Source: Megamerina dolium (lineage: Eukaryota; Arthropoda; Insecta; Diptera; Megamerinidae). Taken from it: DNA of 64,000 nt. The notes beneath the pieces were generated by a model. That model saw only the letters and a list, made by a program, of their open reading frames with translations. It made no database searches and had not been told where the DNA came from. Location: the NCBI GenBank assembly GCA_963854835.1, contig OY978525.1:67190407-67254406 (forward strand). Direction: 5' to 3'. Shown here piece by piece: positions 41,602 through 58,550 of this stretch (positions within the stretch are counted from its first letter, which is position 1; each line of letters begins with the position of its first letter). A program made the translations under genes and the position numbers.

Positions 41602-42909
41602 TAAAGGGTTATCCATTTTGCGGTTTCAAAAGTAAATGTAAATAAAACACATATAAAATATTTTTTATCATGATATTTCTTTTTTATTATAAAGTTTGAA
41701 CGTTGACATTATGTGTGAAATACTGCATCACTTAAATGACCACCACGCGAATTGTTGCAAGCATCGATTCTTTTGAGGTAATTTTCGACCACTTTTTGAC
41801 ACATATTGGGCGGTATCTCAGCCATAACGTGACAAATGTTGGTTTTTAGGTGCTCAAAAGTTAAAGGTTTATCTGCATAAACACGGTTTTTCGCGTAGCC
41901 CCACAAAAAAAAGTCAAGCGGTGTCAAATCGCATGATCTTGGTGGCCACTTGATATCGCCACGACGACAAATTACGCGGCCAGCAAATTTCTCTTGCAAT
42001 AAATCCATATTCGCTCGAGTTGTGTGGCATGTGGCACCGTCTTGTTGAAACCACATATTCTCTAAGTCGTATTCTTCAATAGCAGGCAAAAAAAAGTCGG
42101 TTATCATATGACCATAACGCTCCGAATTGACGGTTACAGTCGTTCCATCGTCGTTTTCGAAGAAGTAAGGTCCAATCACACCTCCGGACCAAAGAGCGCA
42201 CCAAGCAGTGACTTTTTGTGGATGTAGTGGCCTCTCTTCAATTACTTGAGGATTCTCAGAACCCCAAATACGACAATTTTGTTTGTTAACATACCCACCG
42301 AGTGAGAAATGTGCTTCGTCGCTGAAGAAAATTTTGTTCGAAAAATCGCCGTCCACCGCCTGTTGTTCAAGCACCCATTCGACGTATCTACGACGTTGTG
42401 AATGGTCAGCTGGGTTCAGTTGTTATATGAGCTGGATTTTATATGGATGTAGGTGTACATCCAAATGCAAAATACGCCATAATGTGCCGTAAGACAGTCC
42501 TAATTCCTGAGAACGACGAGGAATCGACACATTCGGGTCTCCGGCAACACTTTCACTTACAGCAGCGATATTTTCGGTGGTACGAGCGAAACGATGATGC
42601 ACAGGCCTTACAATATCTGTAACCGATCCAGTCTCTTCATATTTCTTCACAATTTTGCCAATTGCTTGCGTAGTTGGACGATTATGTAAACCATAATCTC
42701 CTCTTAAAGCACGATATGTGGCTGTGGCAGAATCACCATTTTTGTAGTAGGTTTTTACAATTTTAATGCGCTGTGCGATAGTTAAAAGATCCATTTTCGC
42801 AAATGTCAGACTTTGAACTGAAAAAGAAAGAAAATGTTTTAACACTCAGTTTGACAGATGTTGAATTCTAGCCCTATACTTTTGAAACCGCGAAATGGAT
42901 AACCCTTTA
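41602..42909 (-). mobile_element. DD41D (rosa-like) mariner-superfamily transposon, complete ends
   Basis: A 1304-bp element (41604-42907) flanked by TA on both sides (41602-41603 and 42908-42909). Its inverted ends match over about 32 bp with one mismatch (AAGGGTTATCCATTTTGCGG and the same with TTTCGCGG). It holds a single transposase gene on the minus strand with only one in-frame stop. Confidence 0.9.
41709..42792 (-). pseudogene. DD41D transposase with a single in-frame stop
   Basis: ATG at 42792 (MDLLTIAQRIKIVKTYYKNG). The N-terminal helix-turn-helix region (ATYRALRGDYGLHNRPTTQA, VRPVHHRFARTTENIAAV) is followed by one TAA near 42420 after HPYKIQL. The same frame then continues to HLSDAVFHT and a stop at 41709. 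The catalytic residues are FFSDEAHF, WFQQDGATCH and DLTPLDFFLWG. The spacing between the second and third Asp is 41 residues, the mark of the rosa group of the IS630-Tc1-mariner superfamily. A single substitution separates this copy from an uninterrupted gene. Confidence 0.9.
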
Positions 42910-43086
42910 TTTTACCATCATAACTTTCTTGCTTTTGGAAAGTATTTGAGTAAAATGTGTTGAAAAATATACGATTGTCCCTAACGCCCTTATTGTCCCT
43001 TTACTATTATTTGCTGCATGCAAATAATAGAGAATATTAAACTGACGAAAATCATTGTTCGCTTCAGTTTCATTTAAACATTTATA

Positions 43087-43230
43087 CTGTGAATACTCGG
43101 TTTAAGAAAGCCCCACTTAATGAGCATTTCGCATAACGAACAAAATTATTTGTTTAAAAACGTTTCACTTAACGAAAGAAGTTTCGTATAACGAAAAACG
43201 ATAAAGAATGAACGATGTATTAAGGCAAGC
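43087..43230 (+). mobile_element. pogo/Tigger-like terminal relic
   Basis: The text tactcggtttaagaaagccc followed by three spaced copies of a TTTCGTATAACGAAA-type palindrome (43127-43140, 43162-43177 and 43181-43196) resembles the ends of Tigger/pogo elements (cggttaagcgaac...ttcgcttaacgaa). No transposase is visible; 43231-43490 holds a T run and AT-rich sequence. Confidence 0.35.
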
Positions 43231-43496
43231 AAGGGGTGGCGAAAATTTTGAAAAACGTAGTGGCATCCATAATTGTGGCCAAACGGTTTTTTTTTTTTTT
43301 TAATGATCAAATAAACAACAGCAGAGATGAAAGCAATGCAATACAGTTTTACTCTGTATCTCTTTTTTTTATAGAGATGGATTTACCACTTCATGCCTTG
43401 CTTGTTATGAACATTGCTACTTCCCATCCACCACTTTTTGTACTTTTAACACTTTTCCAGCATTGATTTGAAGTGCTAGATGGAACCAATCTCACA

Positions 43497-45620
43497 CTAA
43501 TCACGAAACTTCCTGGAAGAAACTTTGTGCTTTACAGGTAGGAGATGTGGAGGAAACTTTATCAGACGAGAAGGTAACAGAACAACAACCTCTATATCTC
43601 TCTTAGCTTTACGGTCCAGGGTGGACCATAGCTTCACCAACAACTCTTCTCCAGTTTGTTCTCTCCCTCGCTTCCTCTCTCCAATTTCGAACATTCATCG
43701 TATTCAAGTCTTCTTCTACATAGTTAAGCCATCTCTTTCTTGGCCGGCCCCTCTTTCTTGCACTAATTGGACGAAGTGCAAAGACTTTCTTCTGGATTCT
43801 TTCAGCTGGTATTCGTATAACATGGCCTACCCATCTAATTCATTCTGCTTTTATGTACGACATTTGCGCCACCAATTTCATGGTTATAACGGATACGATA
43901 AGTGCCATCTATTATTTTAACAGGACCATAAATTTTTCGCATGATGCTTCTTTCAAATCGTAGCAGCTGACTTATATCGTTTGGTTTCAGTGTCCATACT
44001 TCGGCTCCATAGGTAAGAGCAGGACGTATTAATGTTTTATACATTGTGATTTTCTGCTTTCGAGACAATAATTTGGATCTGAACAATTTAATATTTGCGT
44101 AGTATGCTTTATTAGCTGATTTAATTCTTTCATCAATAGTGATTGACGAGTCTTCGCTTGATGACGGGATAAAACTTAAGTATTTATACTCGGAAATACC
44201 TTCAAAACCGTAGTTGTCTATTACCAGATCTGTCTGTGCATTGTTTCTTGCTGAACGCAGCATATACTTACTTTTCTTGGAATTGACTACAAGTCCTAAA
44301 ATTTTGCTTTTCTAACAACTTAAATATTCGAGTTAGCTTGTTCTTTTTTTAGGAAATGATGAGGAAATCATCAGTGTACCCAGAAATTTGCAAATCTTTG
44401 TCAAACAATGTTCCTTTTGAATTAATGCATTTTATAATGTTATGTAACATTAAATTGAAAATCAAAGCAGACAGCGAATCACCCTGTTTTACTCCGGACA
44501 GCACCTGAAAAGGTTCTGACATCTCGCCTTGTACTAGTACTTTTGTAGTAGTATTCGCTAGAGTACAGAGAATTAAATCAGTTAATTTTAATGGAACACC
44601 TAGTGATTGAAAGCAAAATCTTATATGTTTTCTGCCGATACTGTCAAACGCTTGTTTGAGGTCAATAAACAGGCAGAATATATCTATATTGTGCTCACAG
44701 AAATTTTCAAATATTTGGTTAACAACAAAACCTTGATCAACTGTTGATCGGTTGCCTCTGAAGCCACATTGATATTCATCTAATATTTCTTCTGTGTAGA
44801 CCTTTATAAGCTCATAAATACAGTTCGTAAATACTTTGTAGCCAACATTTAATATAGATATTCCTCTATAATTCTGATATTCAACTTTATCTCCCTTCTT
44901 GTGTATAGGCATTATTACACATGTTAACCATTCATTTGGTATTTCGTTCCGCTGTAACATATTTTTAACCACAGTATGTGTTTGTTTACTCACTGTTTGT
45001 CCACCATATTTCAAAAGTTCCGCTGGGATACTATCCTCACCGCTGGTTTTGTTGTTCTTTAATTTGCTTATTGCTGCTGTGATTTCATCGATGTCAGGTT
45101 CATCAATACAGATTTCAGCTGTATGTAGCTCTCGTGCGTTTTCGTTGTTATCGTTGTTGTCATTATGCATATTGAGTACTTTATTGAAATGTTTCCATCT
45201 CTCTATAACATGTCCCTTATCACAGATTACAGATCCATTTTTATCTTTAGATACGTTAGTTCTTGGCTGAAAGGCCATCGTTTGTTTCTTGATATTTTGG
45301 TACATTGCTCTAATATTTTAGTTGACAAAATATCTTTCAATTTCCTAGATCTGTAGTGTCATATGGCGTTTTTTCTTTTCTCGTATTATTTTCTTTGCTT
45401 CTCTTGTGTTTCTTTCAATATATCTCTTTCTTGCTTGTTGCTTTATGTTATTTGCTGTTCTACAGTCATCATCATACCATTCATTTGCTATTAATCTCTT
45501 TTCTCCGATTGTGTTTTCCGCAGCATTCACTATTACATTCTTTAATTTATTCCATTGGTCATCAATATTTACCTCCCTGCTTTCACTAATTTCATCGATA
45601 TTATTATGAGCTGTGTTGTA
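43497..45620 (-). pseudogene. decayed RTE-like LINE, reverse transcriptase part
   Basis: Minus-strand frames give the RT in order: NEWYDDDCRTANNIKQQARKR (45480), LKNNKTSGEDSIPAELLKYG (45050), PIHKKGDKVEYQNYRGISIL, DEYQCGFRGNRSTVDQGF, FCLFIDLKQAFDSIGRKHI, SGVKQGDSLSALIFNLML, and YTDDFLIIS near 44360, where the catalytic Y-A-D-D has become Y-T-D-D. After stops come YLSFIPSSSEDSSITIDERI and LLRFERSIMRKIYGPV. The C-terminal tail near 43660-43800 is frame-shifted. The element is clearly dead and different from the RTE at 2330-5683. Confidence 0.8.
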
Positions 45621-47160
45621 TGTATCCGTGGAAGAAGTGGTGGAATTTGGAGGCGTGTCGATAGCTAGTCCGCGTGCACACTGGATTGTCCCCGGAGCTC
45701 AGTTTCGAGGGTCATTAGGCCAGCTACCAACTCCAGATTTTGGCTTAATCCCATAACATTAGAAATATTTGTGCACGCGATTTCTCTCTAACATGTCCTT
45801 TTCTCGGTTGCTCTCACGGCATGAGCTACTACCTCAAGTACCTCCTGAAGGACGGCCTTAAGATTTTATTGCCGCTCCACTGCCCTCCCACTATGACTCA
45901 CCTGAAATTATTGTGAGTTCCTATGTACTAAACCTGTCAACCACTTAGATTTCGAACCAACCGCACTACGGACTTTATCTCAACATTTTAAAAAAGTAAA
46001 CATATTTATTCATTTATATTTTCCGTGATTAAATCTAATTTAAAATATCAAAATTTTAATATATCTAGATAGTCGCAATATGTTTATGTAATTCGCGGAA
46101 TTGCCTTAATGTATAATATGGCAATGTAATATCAATTCATACAATAAGAATGAAAGAAAAAAAAAAAGTCAGCGATCAGCTGTTTCGAACAAAAGAAAAC
46201 GAATGGGTTCAACGACTTAATTGATAAATATGTGTATATATCTTTTTCTCTTATATTTTCAAAGTTAGAGAACGAGGTGGTCAAATAACCTCTCATTACG
46301 TATGAATGCACATGTATGCTTAAAAAAATTATAAATTTAGTTACACAATCGTACTCACTCTTGCTTTTGTATTCAGCATCCCGTTGAAGGCCTTCTCTGG
46401 TGCTGGAGTGATGTATTGCTGAAAGAGAGGTTACTAGTCCACATGCTGCTAAGGTTTTTTACTTTTCTCTTTTCTCTTTTTCACTTCACATCATCCTTAT
46501 TTCCTAACTTTAGTTTAATACTACTTTAATTTTTAATTTTTTTTTTTTCTCCTTTGTTTTTTTTTTTTTTTCTTTTCACTCTCACTTTTTTTCTACTTAT
46601 TTTTATGGTTAAACATTTTTTTTCTTTTTCGTATTTACTTCACTCTCTCTTCTTCACTTTAAGCCTATTCTAAATTTATTCTTAAGCTCTTCATAATTCT
46701 TCTCTTTTTGTAATTCTCAATCTTTTTTTTTTCTATTTTTTTTTTAGATCTTCGCTCTAATTGAAGAAGCGATCTTTGATTATCGCATCGGCGACGTTCA
46801 CGTACGTCTGCCGATGCACGTGAACGTCGCCTGTTCCAACGCATCGTGCAGTCGCCCCAAAAAAAAATCAATTGATGGGGGTGGTGCTGTTATAGTCACT
46901 ATTGGATGCTATTTTTATTTGTTTTGAGTTATAGTTGTCTATTTTGGGATTTTTCTTCTCTTCCTCTCCCGTGGGTGTGTCTCAACGTTATCAGGCCGTG
47001 ATTCAACGTGATGCCCCGTCGTCTGTATAAACATATTTAGTTATATACTTCAATGTAAGTAAGTTTCATTCTGCCGCGCAGTTACAAAGTTTTTTTGAAT
47101 TGTATGAGTTTTTGGACCTTTTTAACTATTATAACAATTTTTATTATTATTATTTTAAAT
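45621..47160. other. unidentified insertion in the decayed LINE
   Basis: This stretch separates the RT and endonuclease parts of the LINE. It is partly T-rich (46470-46750, with runs of up to 18 T) and contains a perfect 14-bp inverted repeat at 46790-46831. I recognise no gene. It may be an unrelated element whose ends I cannot see. Confidence 0.4.
46790..46831. other. perfect 14-bp inverted repeat, 14-base loop
   Basis: GGCGACGTTCACGT (46790-46803) and its exact reverse complement (46818-46831) flank acgtctgccgatgc. The block is much more GC-rich than its surroundings. Confidence 0.85.
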
Positions 47161-48655
<1,495 letters not shown>

Positions 48656-49011
48656 ATAGATTATTGCGCATTTAATAGAAAGCTTATGCTGCAGATGGAT
48701 TTTCCTAGCTATATATATATATGCAGCTATGCTTAATATATTTTTGGTTTCCACTGTAATCTTTTAGACTCGTCACAGGTTAAGAAGGTGTTGCAGCTTT
48801 GCTGGTTGTCGCGTGAAAGAACGATGCTTTGAACCTTAACTCTCAAGGTTACACTTTATTGCAACTAGTGCCAACTGATGCATTTCCGTTTGGGAAATGC
48901 ACTGAAAGTAGTTTTGTAACATTTGTTGGCAATTCAACCATTCTCTCTACTTCGCAAAGCGACGTCAACCAATTATTGTGAATGGTGAATATTATATTGA
49001 GTTAATTTAAC
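48656..49011. other. non-coding spacer
   Basis: No gene. A small perfect hairpin GCATTTCC-gtttg-GGAAATGC lies at 48880-48900. The rest could be a remnant of an older element. Confidence 0.4.
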
Positions 49012-49487
49012 TAAAGCCGCATTCTTTTGTAACCGAGTTGCAAAAGAACACGAACTCGCAATTAATTTCCCTTTTACTTGAATATTATTTCCCTTTAGTT
49101 ACTTAGCAACGCTGGTGGTATATATGGTTGTTCGTGAAATTTATAATCGAAATAAAAACAAAAAAGAAACAATTCTGCGGAATCTGTGGTAAATATATGT
49201 ATTCGTTTATTTAAAATAAATTTTTATTTGCACTTGCTTTATTTGTTTATATTTACAATAATTTGACGTGTTGTTGAAATTTCCCAAGCACATATCAGTA
49301 GTCTATTCACAATAGTTCTGTTTTTTTACTTTCCAACACTATAACTCAGGTCGATTAAAATATAAGCAACTTCAATTGAACTCGGTTAAAATAGACGATG
49401 TCGCTTATTTTTGTTGTTGCTTTGCATGCAGTTCGGCAAATAAGTCAGTGTTCTTTTGCAACTCGCGTGCAAAAGAATGCGGCTTAA
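49012..49487. mobile_element. MITE of PIF/Harbinger type (470 bp)
   Basis: The inverted ends AGCCGCATTCTTTTG (49015-49029) and its complement (49470-49484) continue imperfectly for about 40 bp (GAGTTGCAAAAGAACAC on both sides). The 3-bp duplication TAA at 49012-49014 and 49485-49487 fits the TWA target of PIF/Harbinger elements. It has no coding capacity. It sits at the edge of the endonuclease part of the decayed LINE. Confidence 0.78.
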
Positions 49488-49524
49488 TAAAAAAAATCGT
49501 TACATTTAACCTAGCACAATATTA

Positions 49525-50397
49525 CTATTTATATTTGACTATCATTGCATTGTATCTCGTTCCAACTTCATCATTATTGCGCAGTTCTTGGACATTCCAC
49601 TTTAATTTTCTATGACCTTTTATGCCGTTTAGTTTTGATATTCGTTGACGAAATTTCGACACAACAAGGTAGTGATCGGAATCACAACAAGCACCCCTAT
49701 ATGTTCGTACGTCCATGATTAATGTGGCATGTTTTTTATCTATTAGTATACGGTCTATTTGATTAGCTGCATTTCCACTCGGTGCTTTTCATGTCTGTAG
49801 ATGTATACGTCTATGCTTGAAGGCTGCGCTGCTAATAAACAATACGTGCGATGCTGCAAAATTACAAAGCCGGAACCCGTTGTCCTTTGTATTAGTTTGT
49901 AGCGAATTTTTTCCAGCAACACCTTGAATAATAAAATTTTCCTTTCCAACTTTTGCATTAAAGTCGCCGATTACGAGCAATATGTCATATTCATATGTTC
50001 TGTTAATTAACTCCACAAGATTGTCATAGAATTGGTCCTTAACAGTATCGATATTTTCCTCAGTTGGCGCATAAACATTTATTGCAGATATATTCTGGAA
50101 CTTGTCTTTTATTCTTAAGTAGCACAATCGGTCATTCACAGTGAGAAGGTTCATTACGCTTCTTCGAGTTCTATGGTCCACATAAAAGCCAGTTCCTCGT
50201 GATTCTTGAGTCTCCGATCCACTATAAAATATTGAGTATGATATCTTTCTTACTTTCCATCTAATTTCTTGAAGTAAACATATATTTGTTTGATATCTCA
50301 TTAGCTCATCGGCTCTTTCAGCCATCTTTCCTGGCTGTAACATGGTCAACACATTCCAAGTACTAAATTTCAAATCATAATTCTTTAAGCGGTGCAT
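49525..50397 (-). pseudogene. decayed RTE-like LINE, endonuclease part
   Basis: From an ATG at 50397 (MHRLKNYDLKFSTWNVLTML) the APE endonuclease reads LLQEIRWKVRK, GTGFYVDHRTRR, VYAPTEENIDT, LVIGDFNAKVGKE and NGFRLCNFAASH. A stop follows near 49792, then NQIDRILIDKKHAT and CDSDHYLVVSKFRQR down to 49525. This is the N-terminal half of the LINE whose RT lies at 43497-45620; everything between is later insertion or decay. Confidence 0.82.
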
Positions 50398-50742
50398 TGG
50401 TCGATAACGAAGTTCATTTCTTATCCAAGGCTGTTGTTGATGTGGCCTGACAGGAGTTTTTTATGCTGATATTGGTGTGTTAACCCAAAGACCAGCTTCC
50501 TTCGGGAGTTTCTCCTTATATCTTTTGTCCCTAGTACTTCTAGTACTAATAGAAAAATAATAAAAGCATTGGTGTCTGTATCATCATATGATATAAATAT
50601 TAAAAAGCATTACACCAATCAGACAGTGGCTAAACCCCGCCATAGATTAATTCAATAATAATGCTGTGTCGCATTTGCAAAAAACAAAAACAATCGACGT
50701 TAGACACATTTTGTTAAAGAAGAACAGGTATATTTTTAGTTT
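50398..50742. other. 5' region of the decayed LINE and spacer
   Basis: Probably LINE 5' untranslated sequence to about 50530, then AT-rich DNA with no recognised gene up to the SINE target duplication at 50731-50742. Confidence 0.4.
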
Positions 50743-51110
50743 AGTTTGTCGGTGCCGTGGCTCAGTGGTTAGTGTGTTGGCCTTCCGATCTGTAGGTCGT
50801 GGTTCAATCCCCGGCTTATGCATAATAAATTTAATATCGAAAAGATTTTTCTTTCGAACAGTACCCACCTGTAGGCAAGCAATTGGCAATTCTTCCGACA
50901 GTAACAACTTGCCATGAAAAGCTTCTAAAAGAACTCTGTGACAAAGCTCAGAAAAAGTGATGTCGCAAGGGTTCTGCCGTTCGGAACCGGCTAAAATAAG
51001 TAGGTCCCTTCTAATACTGTCTAAAATTTAACACGCACAACAGTAATTGAAGAGAAGCTCGGCCAATGAGCCCTTCGGGGCTTTAAGTGCCACATATTTA
51101 TTTTTTTTTA
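50743..51110 (+). mobile_element. tRNA-derived SINE, copy B (full length)
   Basis: It is closely similar to copy A along its whole length and flanked by the 12-bp duplication TATTTTTAGTTT (50731-50742 and 51111-51122). Box A is TGGCTCAGTGG (50758-50768) and box B is GGTTCAATCCC (50801-50811), 43 bases apart as in tRNA genes. The 3' end is GTGCCACATA plus a T-rich tail. Both boxes are close to consensus, so it could still be transcribed by pol III. Confidence 0.92.
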
Positions 51111-51122
51111 TATTTTTAGTTT

Positions 51123-51694
51123 TTTCGTTAGTTCCGTTGCAAATGTGTAATTTCGTCCTATATTTAGTCCCCTAAAAGTTTTGAGTCATATATTTATTAT
51201 CAACAATTGCACTATGATACGTAAATGAGTGTGGCGGTTTTAAAAGGATTAAAAAATGCTTATGTCTCGAGAACATTTCAACAGAATCTTTCAAATTAGT
51301 ATTAATATATATCATATAATAAGGTCGGCAAAATCCTCCACTGAACCCGCCTCGAGGGTGCCGACTGGAAATAGATACCACAGTTTAGTCTGTACGATGT
51401 CAGGTGGTATCTAGCTAAGATAAGGGTAAGTTGGTGAGTGTTTGTTACTCTTCAATAGTACAGCATTCGGCAACGTACTCTTATCATGGTCAGAGGTGAG
51501 GGGCTGGATTAAGGTGTTATGCGATCCGTGCCGATAATCAGCCTGGCTTGGGACCCCTTTTTCATATAGCCCAGTAGCCAACGTGAGCTTACGGATACCT
51601 GGCGCCCTCCGTAATAAGATCCCAAATCTCGATCCCAAAATCTGGGGGTTGCAGGGGTGTTAATGGGTGGAACGGCGGACAATAAGTAACCGCG
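51123..51694. other. AT-rich spacer and LOA 5' region
   Basis: 51123-51350 is unremarkable. From about 51480 the base composition becomes GC-richer and probably belongs to the end of ORF1 or the 5' region of the LOA-like LINE, but no ORF1 zinc knuckle is visible. Confidence 0.4.
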
Positions 51695-55600
<3,906 letters not shown>

Positions 55601-56000
55601 TTTTTCACGATGGAACATTTTGAGAATTGGCGAAAAAACAGCATCTGCGGAAATTTTGTTAAGTTACTTTAAGAGAGCGATGATCGAGAAATGGCAGGAA
55701 TATGCAACCAGAAACGAATCGGTCATTTTTCACCATGACAATGCACGGACACACTTTGCTATTCCAGTCAGAAACTATCTTGCTAATAGCGGATGGAAAG
55801 TTTTACCCCACTCGCCTTATATCACAGACCTGGCGCCTTCAAATTAGCACTTGTTCCGGTTCATGCAGAACGAACTTAATGGAATACGCTTCACTTCAAA
55901 AATTGGATTGATTCATTTCTGACCGCCAAGCTGGTGAAATTCTTTTGGGATGGAATGCATAAACTGCCAGAAAAATGAGGAAATGTTATACTTTCAATGA
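55601..56000 (+). pseudogene. mariner transposase fragment, Mos1-like
   Basis: The plus strand encodes ESVIFHHDNARTHFAIPVRN, GWKVLPHSPYITDLAPSN and, after a stop, HLFRFMQNELNGIRFTS, with a decayed end near 55980. This is the last third of a mauritiana-type mariner transposase, including the second catalytic Asp (HHDNAR). The upstream part is missing. Confidence 0.75.
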
Positions 56001-56700
56001 TATGTTTTTTACAGAATTCTTAAAAATATGACTTTTGTGCACTAAGGTTACTACTTCACACACCCAATATCGAACACTTCCTTTCTAACTCTAGTTACAA
56101 ATGTAGTATGTTTCCCTCATTTACAATCTGGAAGTTAGATGCTACTATGTATTTTAAAAGGTACTCACTGCGACTTTTCACGTCCGCGCTGCTCCATACT
56201 GTGTTGTACGCGTGTTGTTTTTCTGTCCAAGAATTAATGTCAAATTGTACCCATAACATTACTGCCAATGCAGCTTTCGCGTAATAAACATTAGCGTGAT
56301 CATTTTATTTATTTAGCTTAGAAAATTGGATGGGGTGTTGCCAATACTACAACTAAAATTTCTCAGCAGGATCTACTGTCCTGAGAATGCTTTGGCTGCT
56401 GTCCTGCATTTCTCTGTCTTCTGATAGTATGGATTCGTCTCCATCAACTCCGATATTCTCCAAGTTAGCAGTTAACTCTGTGTAATCTCGGGTCTTTCTC
56501 AGTTAGAACAGGGTAATCTCTCAGTAGTACTCCCATTTTGAACACCTTTGACACATCCACATAGATCTCTCCGATGCTCTTACGGTACCTTTGTCGGGCT
56601 AGTCAGTACGCCTAGTGCCTATATACATGTTTTCATTTATATTACATTAGTGTAACGTATTCATTTTCATTATGTAGCTGTCTCACATTAATTTTTTGGG
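56001..56700. other. unique sequence, nothing recognised
   Basis: No coding or repeat signal stands out. Confidence 0.4.
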
Positions 56701-57670
56701 GTATGAAGCTATATCATTTAGTTGATCGTAGCAGTGTCTTTGTATTGGAGGGTGTGGCTCCGAAAAAAAAATATATAGGCGGAAGAAGACGTTTAAAATT
56801 TTTGAAAATTCCACGACTTTATATGTGCACATCATCAAATAGTAGGCGTGGCCATTGCATTTCTTGCAAAATTATTTACTCTAACAATGTTAATCTTTAT
56901 ATCAAATATGGTTAGCCCGGACGGAAGATTATGAAAATTATTGCAGTTCAAAATTTAATATTTTACACTTATACTTCGAGTATGTATAAAAAATATACTG
57001 TATATGAGCTTTTACCGAGCTGAAATCTAATGTTCTTTAAGAATAAGTTAGCTTAACAATATTAATTAATAATAACAATAATTTTTAAATGGTGGCGGGA
57101 GTACGAATTTGTTCTAAAACATCATGTAGGGCCAGCTTGTTAGCGATGTATTTAAAGCTGACAATAACAATATTTTGTAAAAATTTAATTTTTTCGGCGT
57201 AATTACAAATTAGTTATATTAATTAAGTAAACATATGATATTTGCGAGGGTGCATACAATTCTATTGGCAATATTTATAATATACAGTTGGCACCAGAAA
57301 CTATATTATAAATTAATAAAACAAAATAAATGCCCTTACAACCAAGCCGACCGATTTATACCCTTCACACCTGCACCCATATTTTAGTCAGTTTTAGAGT
57401 ATAATTTTAGAAATTAGATTAACATTTAAATTACAGAAATACAGAAATGGGTCTAATCTTAAGATGGTATATACAATATATAGCAGTGTCTTAGCATTGG
57501 ACATACATTAAAATTATTTTACAATTTGTTTCTTGCAAAATTGTTACTCCCTTCAAATAATAATTAATTTAATGAATCTATATCTTAATTTTGATTATCC
57601 TAAGAATATATAAAACTCTCCGGGGCTCCTTCACATGGTTACAGACATCTGACCAAATTGAATATTATAT
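56701..57670. repeat. dispersed repeat related to 17230-18152
   Basis: Shared blocks include gtaggcgtgg, tcttgcaaaattatt, caatgttaatct, atatggtta..cggaagatt and catctgacc..attgaatat. The match is diverged, so the family is old. No coding sequence is seen. Confidence 0.5.
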
Positions 57671-57699
57671 GCACTGGATATGCACAGGATATAGAAATA

Positions 57700-57735
57700 A
57701 AGGAATAATACCTTATTACTAAGGTATTATTCCTT
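57700..57735. other. perfect 16-bp inverted repeat with 4-base loop
   Basis: AAGGAATAATACCTTA and its exact reverse complement are separated only by ttac. No known site is recognised. Confidence 0.85.
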
Positions 57736-58188
57736 AAATATAAAAGAGCGACTGCTATCTTTGTTGCTGTTTATCTGTTGCCATCCTTCAGCTGCTGCAA
57801 CATCTGTCGGTTCGAAGAAAAATTTAAAAAAATTAAGGAACCCACCGAAAAAAACTCGAGCCCTTTTATTTATTTTTTTTTCTTGTATTGCAAGTGTATA
57901 TATATGTTCCAATGTTTTAGCCAGATATACATTCATAATTACCACTCGTATGTGTGTGAAGGGTATGCATAGTGAAATACACAATACTGGCAGCTGCAAC
58001 TGAATACAGCATATGCAAAAATATTTATACAAGTTTATGCTATGCTTTTCGAATGAGCAGTTTTAGTTCTCTTTTAAACAACCTGTTTGTTAACAGCTTT
58101 ACAAAAAAAGACTAATAACATATAACTACATTCATTCTGTACGTTCCCATATACGACGAATTTCCGAATGATATACGGAAAGCATAAG
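57736..58188. other. upstream region of the host gene
   Basis: No transposon homology. It probably holds distal regulatory sequence of the gene at 58551, but I can point to no specific site. Confidence 0.35.
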
Positions 58189-58196
58189 TATAAAAG
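58189..58196 (+). promoter_or_regulatory. TATA box of the host gene
   Basis: TATAAAAG preceded by gcataag and followed about 25-30 bases later by a likely start region (ttgttacgcggcgacc, 58205-58220). It is the only strong TATA box in the 400 bases before the ORF. The 5' untranslated region would be about 330 bases. Confidence 0.55.
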
Positions 58197-58550
58197 GACG
58201 ATATTGTTACGCGGCGACCTTAGTCCTAAAGACAATGTCAAATCGACAGCAGCGGTCGATGATTGAACAAATATTCAAATATAAAGGTACAAGTAACAAT
58301 ACTAACAAACATAAGAATACTCGTAAAGTGTTGATGGCACACCGAAGAACGAAAGTGGTTCTTCATTATGTACAATTCGTATATACGCGTGTGTTGGTGT
58401 ACAATGAAAAGTGAACATTTGTTTCCTCATATTATGCTTTAATTTGCGTTTATTTTCCAATTCTTTTATATTTTTCTATTATTTATAAAAATAAATTAGA
58501 GTTGATTCTTTTTAACTTTGAAGTTGGATTTCCTCGCACATATCACACAC

